64,000 bases of DNA. Origin: Carallia brachiata (Eukaryota; Streptophyta; Magnoliopsida; Malpighiales; Rhizophoraceae). The position numbers and the translations under genes were made by a program. The stretch lies in contig JADCRB010000025.1 of the NCBI GenBank assembly GCA_021464245.1, forward strand, positions 4,901,903 to 4,965,902, read 5' to 3'. Shown here one piece after another: positions 49,101 through 60,680 of the stretch. Every line of letters starts with the position of its first letter. Position 1 is the first letter of the stretch. Under the pieces are notes generated by a model. That model saw only the letters and a list, made by a program, of their open reading frames with translations. It made no database searches and was not told the origin of the DNA.

Positions 49101-52100
49101 GAATAGATTGCCATAAAATTTTGCCTCCACAATTTTGCAGGGCAATGCTTCAGGAGGCGAGCGTGCTCGCAATGCCGGAAATCTGGCCAACGGTCTTATA
49201 GACGCAGCGTGGGCTTTTATTGCAAGGCATACTGTGCTTCCTGATCACCCTCCATCTGGTAGCTCTACCATTCACAATATAATTGACCTATTTTACTAAT
49301 TTACCAAGTCTTGCATATACATTTTAAAAATGCTTTTGAGAGGTTCCATTTAGATCATATAGTTTTGGATAAGGTTTTCTTATGGTAAATCTGCCCAAAA
49401 CTATTGCGTAAATACTTTTTTTTGTCCCTTAAGTTCCAGATGCCCCATATTACACAAAACAAAATGGCAGTGGAAGTAGACGTCCAGAGCTTTCAGAAGA
49501 AGGTGGCAAATTTGTTCCTAGTAAAAAGGTGTTGCAACTGCGGGACAGATTGATTAAGTTTATGGAAGACCACATTTACCCAATGGAAAATGAGTTTTAC
49601 AATCTTGCTCAGTCTTCTTCACGCTGGACCATACACCCAGAGGAGGAGAGCTTGAAAGAGATGGCAAAGAAAGAAGGATTATGGAACTTATGGATACCTG
49701 TAATTCTGCTTCTCTATCTCCAAGCTCTATGTTTCTCTTCTAATCTTGCAACAATTTCTCGTGCTGTAAAGTACTGTTCTATTTAGCATCATTATGCTAC
49801 TGTGTCCTGTGTTTTCATGCAGCTTGATAGTGCTGAAAGAGCTAAAAGACTGATTCTTGATGGAAGTAATTATGCCATCTCTAGTAATCAATTGCTTGGT
49901 GCCGGCCTATCAAACCTTGAATATGGGTACCTCTGTGAGATAATGGGTCGTTCTATTTGGGCTCCACAGATTTTCAATTGTGGTGCGCCTGACACTGGAA
50001 ATATGGAGGTAAGTTTGGGCTTTGCCTTCATTTGTTTCCAGGATTTCAGGGATTGATTGGTGTGATTGCCACACAGGCTTTCTCTCCCTTCTTTAAAGCT
50101 GCAAATCTGTATGGGCTACACCAACCCATGCATTCATTCAATGTAATTGAGTTAATGATATCTGAATGGATATGCATACGAAACAGTCTCAAACTGTACA
50201 TAATGTGATAGTGCTTGGATTCTGTTGAACTACATGTTTAAATTATTTGTGCATAATTGCCTGTGTTAGATGATGATATTTCCTTGTCTATAACAGGAAT
50301 TGTTGCGCTATGGAAACAAAGAACAACAACTTGAATGGCTTGTTCCATTGCTTCAGGGAACACTTCGTTCTGGCTTTGCAATGACGGAGCCTCAGGTTGC
50401 ATCATCTGATGCAACAAATATCGAGTGTTCTATCAAAAGGTAGCATACTGAAAAGTGGGTTTCTGCTTTGATTGATGGTGCAAGAAATCTCATTCTAAAG
50501 GAAATAGAGTCTGTTTACCATTTCATTTCTATATTTGGAAAATAAAATCTTTTCAAATGAAACATACTTGACATTAGAAAATATGCTTTCAAGGTTTTGT
50601 ATGCCTTGATGCTCCTATTTTCTGGAAAAATGGCTGCCAAACACTTATATGAATAGATTTTCCCTTTTTTTTTCCGCCTGTGTGGGCCTATGGGGATTAA
50701 AATTTCCTTTCTCGTCCAGTTTCCAGTAAACCAAATTGGCAATACATGAGTATGTCTGGAAATTTGCTTTTGAGATTTTTGATTGATATTTAGCAGTATT
50801 CCATTCTTATATGTGATATGTGGAAAATAATTGAGTCTCAACCATCCTTGACTGTCTGAACACGTTGTTCAGACAAGGGGAATCATACATCATCAATGGG
50901 AACAAGTGGTGGACAAGTGGAGCAATGGATCCAAGGTGTAGACTTCTTATAGTCATGGTTAGTTCTTCAGCATTTCAGATTGCTAGCAGTTCTATAATTG
51001 TCGTGCGGCTAAAGTAGGTGAATGAAACATTTTGCAGGGGAAAACTGACTTCACTGCTGCTAAGCATAAGCAGCAGTCCATGATCTTAGTGGATATTCGT
51101 ACTCCAGGTGTGCGCATAAAAAGACCACTCACGGTCTTTGGCTTTGATGATGCACCTCATGGCCATGCTGAGATTTCATTTGAAAATGTACGTGTACCTG
51201 CAAGCAATATTCTGCTAGGTGAAGGCCGTGGATTTGAAATAGCTCAGGTAAAGTTGGCCTTTTCTTTTCAAGTAACCATATGGTACATTTTACACAAATG
51301 TGATGTTAAATCCTGTAATTTCCCATTGCATTTGCCATTGAAGTCAGTTTGTCTTTTAATTAGAAGTACGGGTTTCATTAGATGTTACTCATTCGTTTAA
51401 TGCCCTCACCAAAAATGGAAGTTCTCAATTTCCTGCAGGTGAAAAATCTTATTGATGGATACTCTTATGTTCTTGCAGGGTAGACTGGGCCCAGGAAGAT
51501 TGCACCACTGTATGAGGTTGATAGGGGCTGCAGAGCGTGGCATGCAGCTGATGGTCCAAAGGGCTCTTAGCAGAAGGGCATTTGGAAAATTGATTGCTGA
51601 GCACGGTTCATTTAGATCAGATATTGCCAGGGTACTTGAATCTTATATTATATTTGAGAATTTGTTTGGTTTCAATATTAAGAGGAAAAAATTAAAGGTA
51701 ACACAGGGATTGAGATTGTTTCGAATTATGGGAACATCTCACAACTTCGCTGGACTTAGTTTAGTGATTGTGAATCATCCACCCTCCTTAGAATTTTTAA
51801 AAAAGAAAAGATAAACAGCTTGTGCCAGCAATTGATATTTCCAACAGTTACATCTACCTGGCTGTTTCACTTTGGTTGTAAATGAGGATTGAATGGCAGA
51901 GACCTCGTTTTAATTGACTGTTTCATGCAGTGTCGGATAGAGCTGGAGAAAGCCAGATTGTTGGTTCTGGAGGCAGCCGATCAGCTTGATCGTCTCGGTA
52001 ACAAAAAGGCTCGTGGGACTATTGCAATGGCAAGGTAAATCTCCCTTCCTAATTTGAGGCGCAGCATGGTTTACTATTCTCTTTATCATCGAACATCCTG

Positions 52101-52337
52101 CACAACGTGAAAATGCGGTTTGATGTAATCTGCCATGTGGAGCAGGTAGCGGCTCCAAACATGGCGCTTATGGTCCTTGACATGGCAATGCAAGTACACG
52201 GCGGGGCTGGGTTATCATCTGACACCGTTTTAGCTCATCTCTGGGCCACTGCGAGAACACTGAGAATTGCGGATGGTCCTGATGAAGTTCACTTGGGTAC
52301 GATTGCCAAGTTAGAATTGCAGAGAGCTAAGCTCTGA
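46178..52337 (+). CDS. IBR3: IBR3-type peroxisomal acyl-CoA dehydrogenase with APH-like domain (17 exons; frameshift at last junction)
   Basis: Exons: 46178-46315, 46430-46564, 47014-47154, 47289-47420, 47597-47782, 47983-48060, 48225-48344, 48937-49035, 49141-49258, 49434-49699, 49823-50008, 50297-50439, 50873-50957, 51038-51247, 51479-51631, 51931-52034, 52146-52337. All introns are GT-AG. Residues about 30-320 are an aminoglycoside-phosphotransferase-like fold with HGDFRIDN (230-237) and LDWE (from 251); about 410 onward is an acyl-CoA dehydrogenase, with [14 protein letters not shown] in exon 12 and [10 protein letters not shown] in exon 17. The family acts in peroxisomal beta-oxidation of indole-3-butyric acid to auxin; the C-terminal AKL is a PTS1-like signal. 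The family-conserved junction AMAK|VAAPN needs AAG, but exon 16 ends GGCAAG and joins to GTAGCG as AGG-TAG, an immediate stop after about 765 of 828 residues. Introns hold T-runs and no other gene. Confidence 0.93.
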
Positions 52338-54867
52338 AATGTCTTTTGAAAGAAGAAAGATAAAAGGAATAATTTTCACAGAAGCATCATGAAAATTGAA
52401 TAATTCACAGTACTTGTAACTGGGAGTGTTAAAAAAAAACCGCAAATTTCAATTAACCAAACTGAATTGAAATGTTATTTTAAAATATATATATATATAT
52501 TCTTTTTTTGTTCTAATAATATAAAAAAATATTACTAATACAATAATTATTAACAAATAAATGTTGATAAATATTATTATATCTCAAATAATTAATTACT
52601 TATTTATTTTATATATAATGATAGTTAATCTTAACTTTTTTTTTTAAAATATGTATTAATATTTTTTTACATTTAGATTATAATTTGAAATTTATTAAAT
52701 TCAATTAATTGAATGGTTAATTAAAATTAAATTGAAATTTTTAGTTAATTTAATTTCAATTAATTGAAGTTTCAATTCAAGATCAATTTTTAATTTTATA
52801 TAACGGAAAATTTCAATTTAAGAATAGTTATAGTGATTCACTTCAATTAGTCGATCCGTGAATACTTCTGTAACACAGATGCAGTGTGACATAACAACGT
52901 CCAGTCCTCCAGTTGTGTGCATCAAAATGAAAAGAAAGGCAGAAGTCCAGTTCCACAACTGTAAGAAAAAAATAAAGGCCAAAAATTTTAGTAATAGAAA
53001 ATGAATTTTATTTTTTTTTAGGTCTTTGAAGTGTGTCATAGTGCATGCATATACATAGGATAAGGATTAACAAGAGGTAGGGTTTAAATTCTTAACCTTT
53101 TGTTCGGACATAATGTCTTAAAACTAATTAAATTACATTTGTTAGTTAAACGAGTTTGATTCTCAGTACAAGGAATATGGCATGCCGTCCATCTCAATTC
53201 TCAAACCGTTGGATTTGATGACCTTACTGTTTGGTATTGCTATCCAATGGGCAGGGATGCCCTTTCATTATATTGTTGGCTGCATGGACCATTTTCAATT
53301 CAGAACCTGTAAGACCATAGCGGCTATGAATCATAAATGCCACTTTTGTCGTAATAGTATATCAATTTATCGTACCCTCATATCAGATTGCAAGATGATT
53401 AGTTTGGCGCAATAAGAAGGAAAATTAATTAATAATTTGAGTTTGAAGAATTGTCACTCTTTAAAGTGTTTAAATTTGTCGGAACATGAGACACACACCC
53501 ATGGATAGCATCTCTCAGTTTGTGTTCCTCGCTAATTAGCAGAAGGGTTCCTATTAGAATTGTAACTTAAGATTTCCAATATAAATGTATAGGCTCTTCA
53601 ACAACAAGAGTATCCTCTTCAAGTTATGCTGTTAAGTTTATAAATCTGGCAGAGTGACCCTATTGTTTCTTGCATTCAGTTTGTACATTCTCTTTTTTTA
53701 TTTAATAGATAAGAAAATAGAGTAATATTTAATGGTTAAAAGAATTGTATTGATTACGCTGTAAAATAGGTTAAACTTCTACACTAAACTCATAGAAGTG
53801 ATCTATACCTTCTTTTTTTTATTTTAAAGAGTGAGTGAGTAATCAAGTTGATTTTTTTTCTTTTTTTTTTTTTACGGTAAAGAGTGACAACTTTAGCCTA
53901 CAATCTTGAAACAGTAGAATAGATTTTTCTAACCTTTGTTTTTTTTTTTTTTTTTTCAAAGTGCAGTTGTGCTTGTGTTGATTATTAATTAGAAATAGCA
54001 TTACTATCGTAAATTTTAAATTTTTGTTAATCGCCAACTCACCTTAACTCTGTGGAGGAAGTACACCACGTCCATCTATTTATGTTTTTGGTACTCGCCA
54101 ATTCACGCAGTTCCTATAAAAAAAAATTATATCGCTACAAACAAAAACATTACAAATAAATTTTTGTAACTCTCGTGACACTAACGAAATTTATCATTAT
54201 TTTGGTAGGTCTTACAAATTATATTCAAAATATCATGTTGTAATATATATATATAATATAGTGATGAATTGATGATGAATTTGTAATTCGAGTTGTTTGT
54301 GCTGCTACTTTCTTTTGCATTTACAGCATGTCTTCCAGCAGTAGATTGCTTTGATGAGAATAGCAATAATAATCCTAATTTAGAGCTACATTCAAAACAA
54401 TACACCAATTCGTTACTTAATTGTTACAAAACAAATAGCCATATTTAGAGAGGAGCCATCGCAATTAGTGATTACATGAACTAAAAAAAGAGAAAGTGAC
54501 CAACAAATCTCTCTAATCTAAGACAATCCTCAACCCGTTTAGTACTATATTTTTGGATACCTAAGAAATTAAGATCAACAATGAACTCATCTTGATTGTC
54601 GGGCCAACAGATCTCTCACATTTTGTTGCAGAACTAACTGTTTTTCCTATTCTTGTCTTTCCTTCCTTAATATTATATATAGATGGAGTGATCATCATGT
54701 TTCAGCACGGCCCGAACCAGAGCACAGGGGGAATAAAATTTCTGGGCTCTGAGGAGGGCAATTTATAAATTCGATATAGCTTAATGACATAAACCCCATT
54801 AATTTTTTCTGTGTGGTGGTGTAGATTAAATATATTGTTATAAATATATTTCATCATCAAAGAAAAG
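52338..54867. other. Intergenic DNA between IBR3 and the pectin methylesterase
   Basis: 52440-52830 is AT-rich with (ta)n near 52488 and ttaattgaa repeats around 52690-52790. Several T-runs occur at 53855-53875 and 53939-53958. No gene was recognised; the open frame at 53182-53415 has no known domain. Confidence 0.45.
54673..54681 (+). promoter_or_regulatory. Probable TATA box of the pectin methylesterase gene
   Basis: ttatatata is followed by a more mixed sequence and lies 187-195 bp upstream of the ATG at 54868, leaving room for a leader of about 160 bases. It is the best TATA candidate in this upstream region, but (ta)-rich DNA makes chance matches likely. Confidence 0.4.
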
Positions 54868-56723
54868 ATGGCGTATGAAAAGGAAGAGAAGAAGAAGAAG
54901 ATTGCCATAGTTGCAATCTCATGTATTCTGGTGGTGGCCGTTGTGATTGGGGTGACAGTGGGAATCAATAAGACTGGGACGCCTGCCAAAGCCAGCGGTT
55001 CTGGTGAAATATCCACAACAAACAAGGCAATCAAAAGCATTTGCCACCCAACCGAATATAAACAAATCTGCGAAGAAAGCCTGAACAAGGTGGCAGGAAA
55101 CGTCAGCGACCCAAAACAGCTCGTCCAGGCCTCATTCCAGGTTGCCGTCACTGAGATTGAAAATGCCATAAAGAAGTCCAGCACCGTGAAGGAACTCGCC
55201 CAGGACCCGATGGCCAAACAGGCTTTTGATATCTGCATGCACGTCCTGGACGAATCAATTTATGACCTCAAGAATTCCATCAATTCTATTGGGGAGCTCG
55301 ACTTGAGCAAATTGGATGAGTACGTGGATGACCTCAGGACGTGGCTCAGTGCCGCACTTACCTATCAACAGACTTGCTTGGAAGCGTTTGAGAACACGAC
55401 CGGCAATGCTGGAGGGAAAATGAAAGAAATCCTGACGGCTTCAACAATGCTGAGTACCAATGGACTTGACATGGTCACTGACCTCTCCAGAATCATAAAA
55501 GAATTGAACGTTCCAGGAATTAGCCGCAGGCTCTTGCAAGCTGATGTTGCTCCTAAAAAAAATAAAGGCAAAGGCGGCAGAACCTCCAAATCCCAGGCAG
55601 GTTTACCCTCATGGGTCACTGAGCCTCAAAGGGCCCTCCTTGTCGCTACTCCCACAACTATTAAGCCTAATGCTGTTGTGGCAGCGGACGGAAGTGGCCA
55701 ATTCAGGACCATTACCGAGGCCGTGAAAACTATCCCCGAGAATAGTAAAACCACCTTTGTGCTTTACATCAAGGAAGGAGTTTATAAGGAACAAGTTCTC
55801 ATCCCAAGGACCTTGACCAATGTCATGATCATCGGAGATGGCCCCACCAAGACCAAGATCACCGGATCTCTCAACCAAGCCCAGGGTGTCCCGCCTTATA
55901 ATTCCGCATCATTTGGTAACCATACATACCTTAACCATAATAAAATTGAGTTTTAATACATGAACATAATATTTAATGTTTGTTTTTTTTTTTTTTTCTT
56001 TTAACCTTTAATTGATTTCAGCCGTTAGAGGATTCTTCTTCATTGCCAAGGACATTGGATTTGAGAACACGGCAGGACCCCGCGGACACCAAGCGGTGGC
56101 ACTAAAAGTTGAATCCGACATGTCAATTTTCTACAATTGCCAAATGGACGGTTACCAAGACACCGTGTACGCCCACTCTGAACGCCAATTCTACCGCGAC
56201 TGCACCATCACAGGCACCATAGACTTCATCTTCGGTAATGCCAAAGCCGTGTTCCAAAACTGCAAAATTGTGGTCAGGAAGCCAGGCGAAGATCAAAGCT
56301 GCCCAATCACGGCTCAGGGAAGGACCAAGGCACACGAGCCCACAGGGTTTGTCATACAAAGCTCCTTCATCACAGCAGACCCAGAATACTACCCGATTAG
56401 GTTCGAACAAAAGTCCTATCTCGGCCGCCCGTGGCAGGCAAACGCCAGGGTCATTTTCATGGACTGTCAGATCGACGATTTGATTGCCCCCGAAGGGTGG
56501 AGCCCTATGCATGGTAATGGGCCTGGACACTGCATACTTTGCTGAGTACAACAATAGGGGCCCTGGCGCAGTGCAGACTAACAGGGTCAAATGGAAATCT
56601 ATCAAAAGGATCGATCCAAAGCAAGCCGCTTCGTATACTCCCGGCAGATTCCTCGCTGGAAATACTTGGATTCCGGCCTCCGGCGTGCCCTACGCTCCCG
56701 GCTTCATCAAGGTCAGGGTGTAG
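54868..56723 (+). CDS. Type I pectin methylesterase (PMEI + PME), C-terminal frameshift
   Basis: Exon 1 is 54868-55915 and exon 2 starts at 56022 (GT-AG). The enzyme de-esterifies wall homogalacturonan. After a Lys-rich start, residues about 12-33 form a membrane anchor or signal helix; about 50-205 is the PMEI-type inhibitor pro-region with Cys pairs; SRRLL (219-223) is the family's processing site; the catalytic PME domain starts near 265. Catalytic features: QAVAL (373-377), QDT (395-397), DFIFG with D417, and LGRPW (483-487) with R485. The strict frame stops at 56543-56545, giving 523 aa. The family-typical end (LDTAYFAEYNNRGPGA and onward to the stop at 56723) lies in the next frame. One extra base around 56519-56523 (gggcctgg) explains this; without it the length would be about 582 aa, normal for type I enzymes. 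Real allele or assembly error cannot be told apart here. Confidence 0.92.
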
Positions 56724-58156
56724 CCATTGCAGTTTCCAAGCAAGCAAGACCCGACGCCCACAGGACAGTAGACAATAAATTAATGTTGTTATTGCTAATT
56801 ATATGTTCTTATATTATTGATCCTGATCTTTGTCCAATGTGTCTCCAATTAATTCCTAGAAATTAAGACACCCTTTTTTTTTTTAATACACTTTCAAATG
56901 AAAACTTGCCAATTTTTCATTCCGAATTGTTCTTTTTTCTTTTTATGCCATTTCGCTATACTGCTCCATGCGTGCAGTGAAGAAAATAAGTTTGAATAAG
57001 AAACATATTATGATATATGGCCTTTCTAACAAAGAAATAATATTTGTTCATCTAGATCGATCTGGACTCTCTGATGAAAAAGGGTAAATGATATATAAGA
57101 AGATTAGTTACTTGACATAATAACATTTTGATAGTAATTAAAACATGTGATACAATGTAGACCCTAAGTCACTATTTTAAACAAAGGATCTTGAAAGATA
57201 GTTGAATTGGCCGTAAAAGGTTTATTGACTCCTCAGTCCTCACCAATAGCCAGCCATGCATAAGGGTTACAAGGACCTTAAAATGGCAGCTTTGGACTTT
57301 CCATAATTTAGTAGAAATACAGAAAATGGACACGATTCAATCATGAAACAAATAGTTTTATCTATATATAAGTATATAAAGTCGAAACTGAGAGAATATC
57401 TCAACTTTTCTCTCTCTACCATGTGGCGATTTTTTATAAATTCAATAATTAAAAATATTAAAATATTTTATAATTATTAAAATTCTATTACAATTAGGAT
57501 TATGATTCTATAAATTAATTAATATAAATTTAATTATAATCAAATAAAAATTTTATTAATTTACAAAATACTATTTGACTCTAATTAATTTATATTTATA
57601 AAATTTCATAATAAAAGAAAATAATAAAAACATAATGAAAAACTATTCTTGAATTTTTATTTTTAAGAAAGAAAACATGTCATCAAAATCTCATAAATTT
57701 ATATATTGAAAAAAAAATAACTACCTTAAAATTTTCTCAAAAGAGAAGAAAAGAAAAAAAGAACTACTATCACATTTTTTTTCTCAAAAAAAAATTAACA
57801 CTTAATTTAGAAATGCCTTTAAAACAGTTTAAAAATTCCTAAAAAAATGGCTCAATATTAGAAAGACAAAAGTCTTTTTTTTTTCCTGGAATAACATAAA
57901 ATAAAATTAAATTTATTAACAAATATCATCAAATGTGTGTATCGTACAGATTTATTAACAGTAATTATATATTCGTAAGACATGTCTTTTAATGTGTTTA
58001 GTGTGTGTATACACACACTAAAATTTGTTGTACATGTTCGTTAATAGGTTGTAAAGTGAATTAAAGCATCATCAATCACCAATTTTCGGAATTATAATGG
58101 CCAGGCCTTCTATCCGTTTATTTCTCTTTTTATTCCCGTCTTTTTAGGAGTACTTT
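56724..58156. other. AT-rich intergenic DNA downstream of the pectin methylesterase
   Basis: Includes the probable 3' untranslated region to about 56900. 57430-57900 is extremely AT-rich. An 11-base inverted pair (gtgtgtatacacacac) lies at 58002-58017. No gene was seen. Confidence 0.45.
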
Positions 58157-58329
58157 TGTAATTTTTTTTTTTTTTTTGGTCTTATAAGAGCTGGAGCCCA
58201 ACTGATTAAGGGAGGGAGATATGAGACATTAAGTCTGGGGTTCGAACCCCAGACCTTATGGTCGAAGGAAACTTCCTCCAGCCATTGCAGCTAATGCTGC
58301 CACCCCTGTAATTTTTTTTTTTTTTTTGG
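58157..58329 (+). mobile_element. tRNA-derived SINE with perfect 23-bp flanking repeat
   Basis: The element proper is 58180-58306 (127 bp). It has an A-box-like gagcccaactgattaag, a B-box ggttcgaacccc at a tRNA-like spacing, and ends gctgccacccc. Both sides carry the same 23 bases: tgtaa, sixteen T, gg (58157-58179 and 58307-58329). This is either a target duplication at a T-run or a T-rich tail plus a shorter duplication. No functional tRNA fold is apparent. Confidence 0.78.
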
Positions 58330-59656
58330 ATACTACGGTGCTCGGTAATTAGAAGATTCATAACGGGCCTCGCACTCTGACGAAATGGACCCCATAATTC
58401 GGGCTTCACATAACCAGGTCCTTTTTATCTTAGCCCAAATAGAGGATCAATGAAACCTAATAATTTGGACCATTGATGGGCCGACCCAATTCATAAGATA
58501 TCCAGAAACAACAGACCGAACAAAAGAGAATTGATTGAACGAAAAAAACAACCAGATTCAAAATTTTATTTTGGGCTTAGGCCCTTCATCAGACCGAAAA
58601 AGAAAAGAAAAGAATGCACAAGCTTTGCTGACCATGGCAGAGAATGAACGGATATTTTGTGGTGACAGAACTTAACAACTCGGTGGAGAAATCTTGCGAG
58701 AGAGGTGAAATATAAGATTGCATCATTTGAGGGATGATGAACTACAGCTTGGCTAGACATGTAGCCTTTCAACTTTGCATCCATATTAAGTTAATTGGAC
58801 ATTTTGGGCATTTAATTTTAATATTACTCCACTTACCAATGAATCTTTGGAATGTGGTAGGTTCTCATGCTAGCCATGAGGACCTTTGTCGCTCTAAAAT
58901 GACGAACATAAATTTCCCAGTTTCTTATCTATAGATCTCTGTCAAATCGCTTATTAACAGAGTTACAGGTTAGAAATTTGTTGTGGTGATATGTCTACAA
59001 AGTACATTCTGCCAGAAATTTTTTTTTTTTTTTTCCGTTAACATCCTAGAAATTCTCAGAACATATCCCCCTAAATTCCTGCAAGGCATGAAATTTTCTG
59101 TTTCCTGCCATATGCATTCTGTTAGCCAGGTACCTGAACGTTGTCCATTGAGAAGCAAGTTCTAATGATTTCTGTTAGTGATTTGGCTCCTGTTTGTGGC
59201 TTGGTTTCTACGCATCAAATGTTCAATCCTCTCCGGAGCATAACTTTTGCAAATTTTTCATTAAAAATCTCAGCATATGCGAGTACCATAGAGAGCACAT
59301 TGTAATGGTCATCAGAAGGTCTGAAGTACACAAATGTCGTAGTCCCATTAATTAACATTGTCCCTAGTTCTCCTTGCTAACATTACTGAATCCGAAAAGC
59401 AGAATAGGTTGGCTGCCCAGGTTTCGTCATGGAAACAGGAAATTAAGCACAACTTGGATGGAAAAGCAAGTAACTTTTAACAATGCTACAACAAAAGAAA
59501 TTTGATTTTTGCTATAGGATTCACGGTAGTCAAATTCAATTGGGAAATCACATTTTTGTATTCAGATCATGTGAATAAAACACTTCGAGTGAAGCCCTGA
59601 ACAATGAATTAAATTTACGTTGATTAACATTGCCGCTTAATTTACGAATTTTTAGT
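58330..59656. other. Intergenic DNA, no gene recognised
   Basis: Overlapping open frames around 58566-58784 and 58983-59165 have no recognised domain. A T-run lies at 59019-59034. No transposon ends were identified. Confidence 0.4.
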
Positions 59657-59795
59657 TCAACCGATGGAGAGATTGGTTTGTATTGGAGTGAAGCTAATGG
59701 TGAATCCATCTGTTATAAGGCCGTGAATCCTTTCCATGTTCGGCTTCTTGGCCATGACAAAAGGCGGGACAAAGCGCAATGAACTAAGAATCACC
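59657..59795 (-). pseudogene. Exon-like open segment, gene fragment of unknown family
   Basis: On the minus strand, a good acceptor (ttcttcag) ends at 59796. It is followed by an open 46-codon segment with strongly protein-like composition (SSLRFVPPFVMAKKPNMER, then HGLITDGFTISFTPIQTN) and a TGA at 59657-59659. A second open stretch at about 59850-59975 (after ggcctcag, reading GVYLTPQIFQSW and then LDCEGNIDDPPCEEELL) lies upstream on the same strand, but its donor phase does not fit this exon. I do not recognise the family; this may be the decayed 3' end of a gene. Confidence 0.35.
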
Positions 59796-59989
59796 CTGAA
59801 GAAAAGAAAGAATCAAAGGGCGAAAAGGACAGGCTCTCGGAGGCGAAAATCATCCAACTGTCAATAATTCCTCTTCACAAGGAGGATCATCAATGTTGCC
59901 TTCGCAATCAAGCTTAAAGCTTTGTGTCCAGCTTTGGAAGATTTGTGGCGTGAGATACACTCCTGAGGCCAAAAGGAGACAAAGATCTC

Positions 59990-60680
59990 AATTGGTTAAA
60001 TCGCTGGACTTGCATTCTGCAAGGTAACAGGTCAAATGTGAAATGGCTCGTATCATTCACATTGTAATTGCATTGCAGTGTAGCTTTTACATTGCTGACA
60101 ATTAGTCAGGTGGCTTGTGTTATGCATATATATGTGGTTAAATGTCTCCGATTATGACTTATACTCAAGATTTTCAATTTTAGAAACGATTCCCATAACA
60201 ATTGAGTTTCAACACATTATTAAGAGTTATTTTAATTCTCTTTACTTAAAAAATTTTTAATTTGATTCTCATTTTTATGTGAATATAATTTATTTATAAT
60301 TTTACATTATATAATAGGTGAGATTCATTTAAAATAAAAAATAATAAAATAAATTTATATAGTATATAATTACGATTGAGTTTTACTTAAAAAAAAAAGT
60401 AAAAATGATAAATACCCTTAACTTTCTTGCAAAGTCACGAGGCCTTGTAGCCAATTTCAATTGTGGAATGACCCTATACCGAGTAATGCTATAAAGTCAA
60501 GTTTCCTGCTGTCAATTTTCCAAGATATTCCACTCGGAATGGACCGCGCAGCCCAAGGAATGGCAGGCAAGGTCTGGATTGGAACTCCATTTCTTTTTCT
60601 ATTGGAATACATGGAGTAGGATTTGAATCCTCGGATTAAAAGTCGCTAGATCACATGTCTAGTGGTTGGAAGGACTTCAT
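59990..60680. other. tRNA-like fragments and intergenic DNA
   Basis: Near 59989-60035 the plus strand has an A-box-like ctcaattggttaaatcgctgg. On the minus strand near 60605-60670, a B-box-like aggattcaaatcc follows ccactagacatgtgatctag. Both look like remnants of tRNA-derived SINEs, without clear duplications or tails. Between them the DNA is AT-rich. Confidence 0.3.

Noticed and set aside
34895..56723. Functional pectin-degradation gene cluster (polygalacturonase plus pectin methylesterase)
   Set aside because: The two genes are about 18 kb apart on opposite strands with unrelated genes between them; nothing in the sequence indicates co-regulation.
55365..56747. Several minus-strand open frames of 80-160 codons opposite the pectin methylesterase
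   Set aside because: Antisense shadows of a GC-richer coding region; the plus strand carries the full family signatures.
58180..58306. A functional tRNA gene at the ggttcgaacccc motif
   Set aside because: Only A- and B-box-like sequences are present; no acceptor stem or anticodon stem pairing, and the unit is a SINE with flanking repeats.
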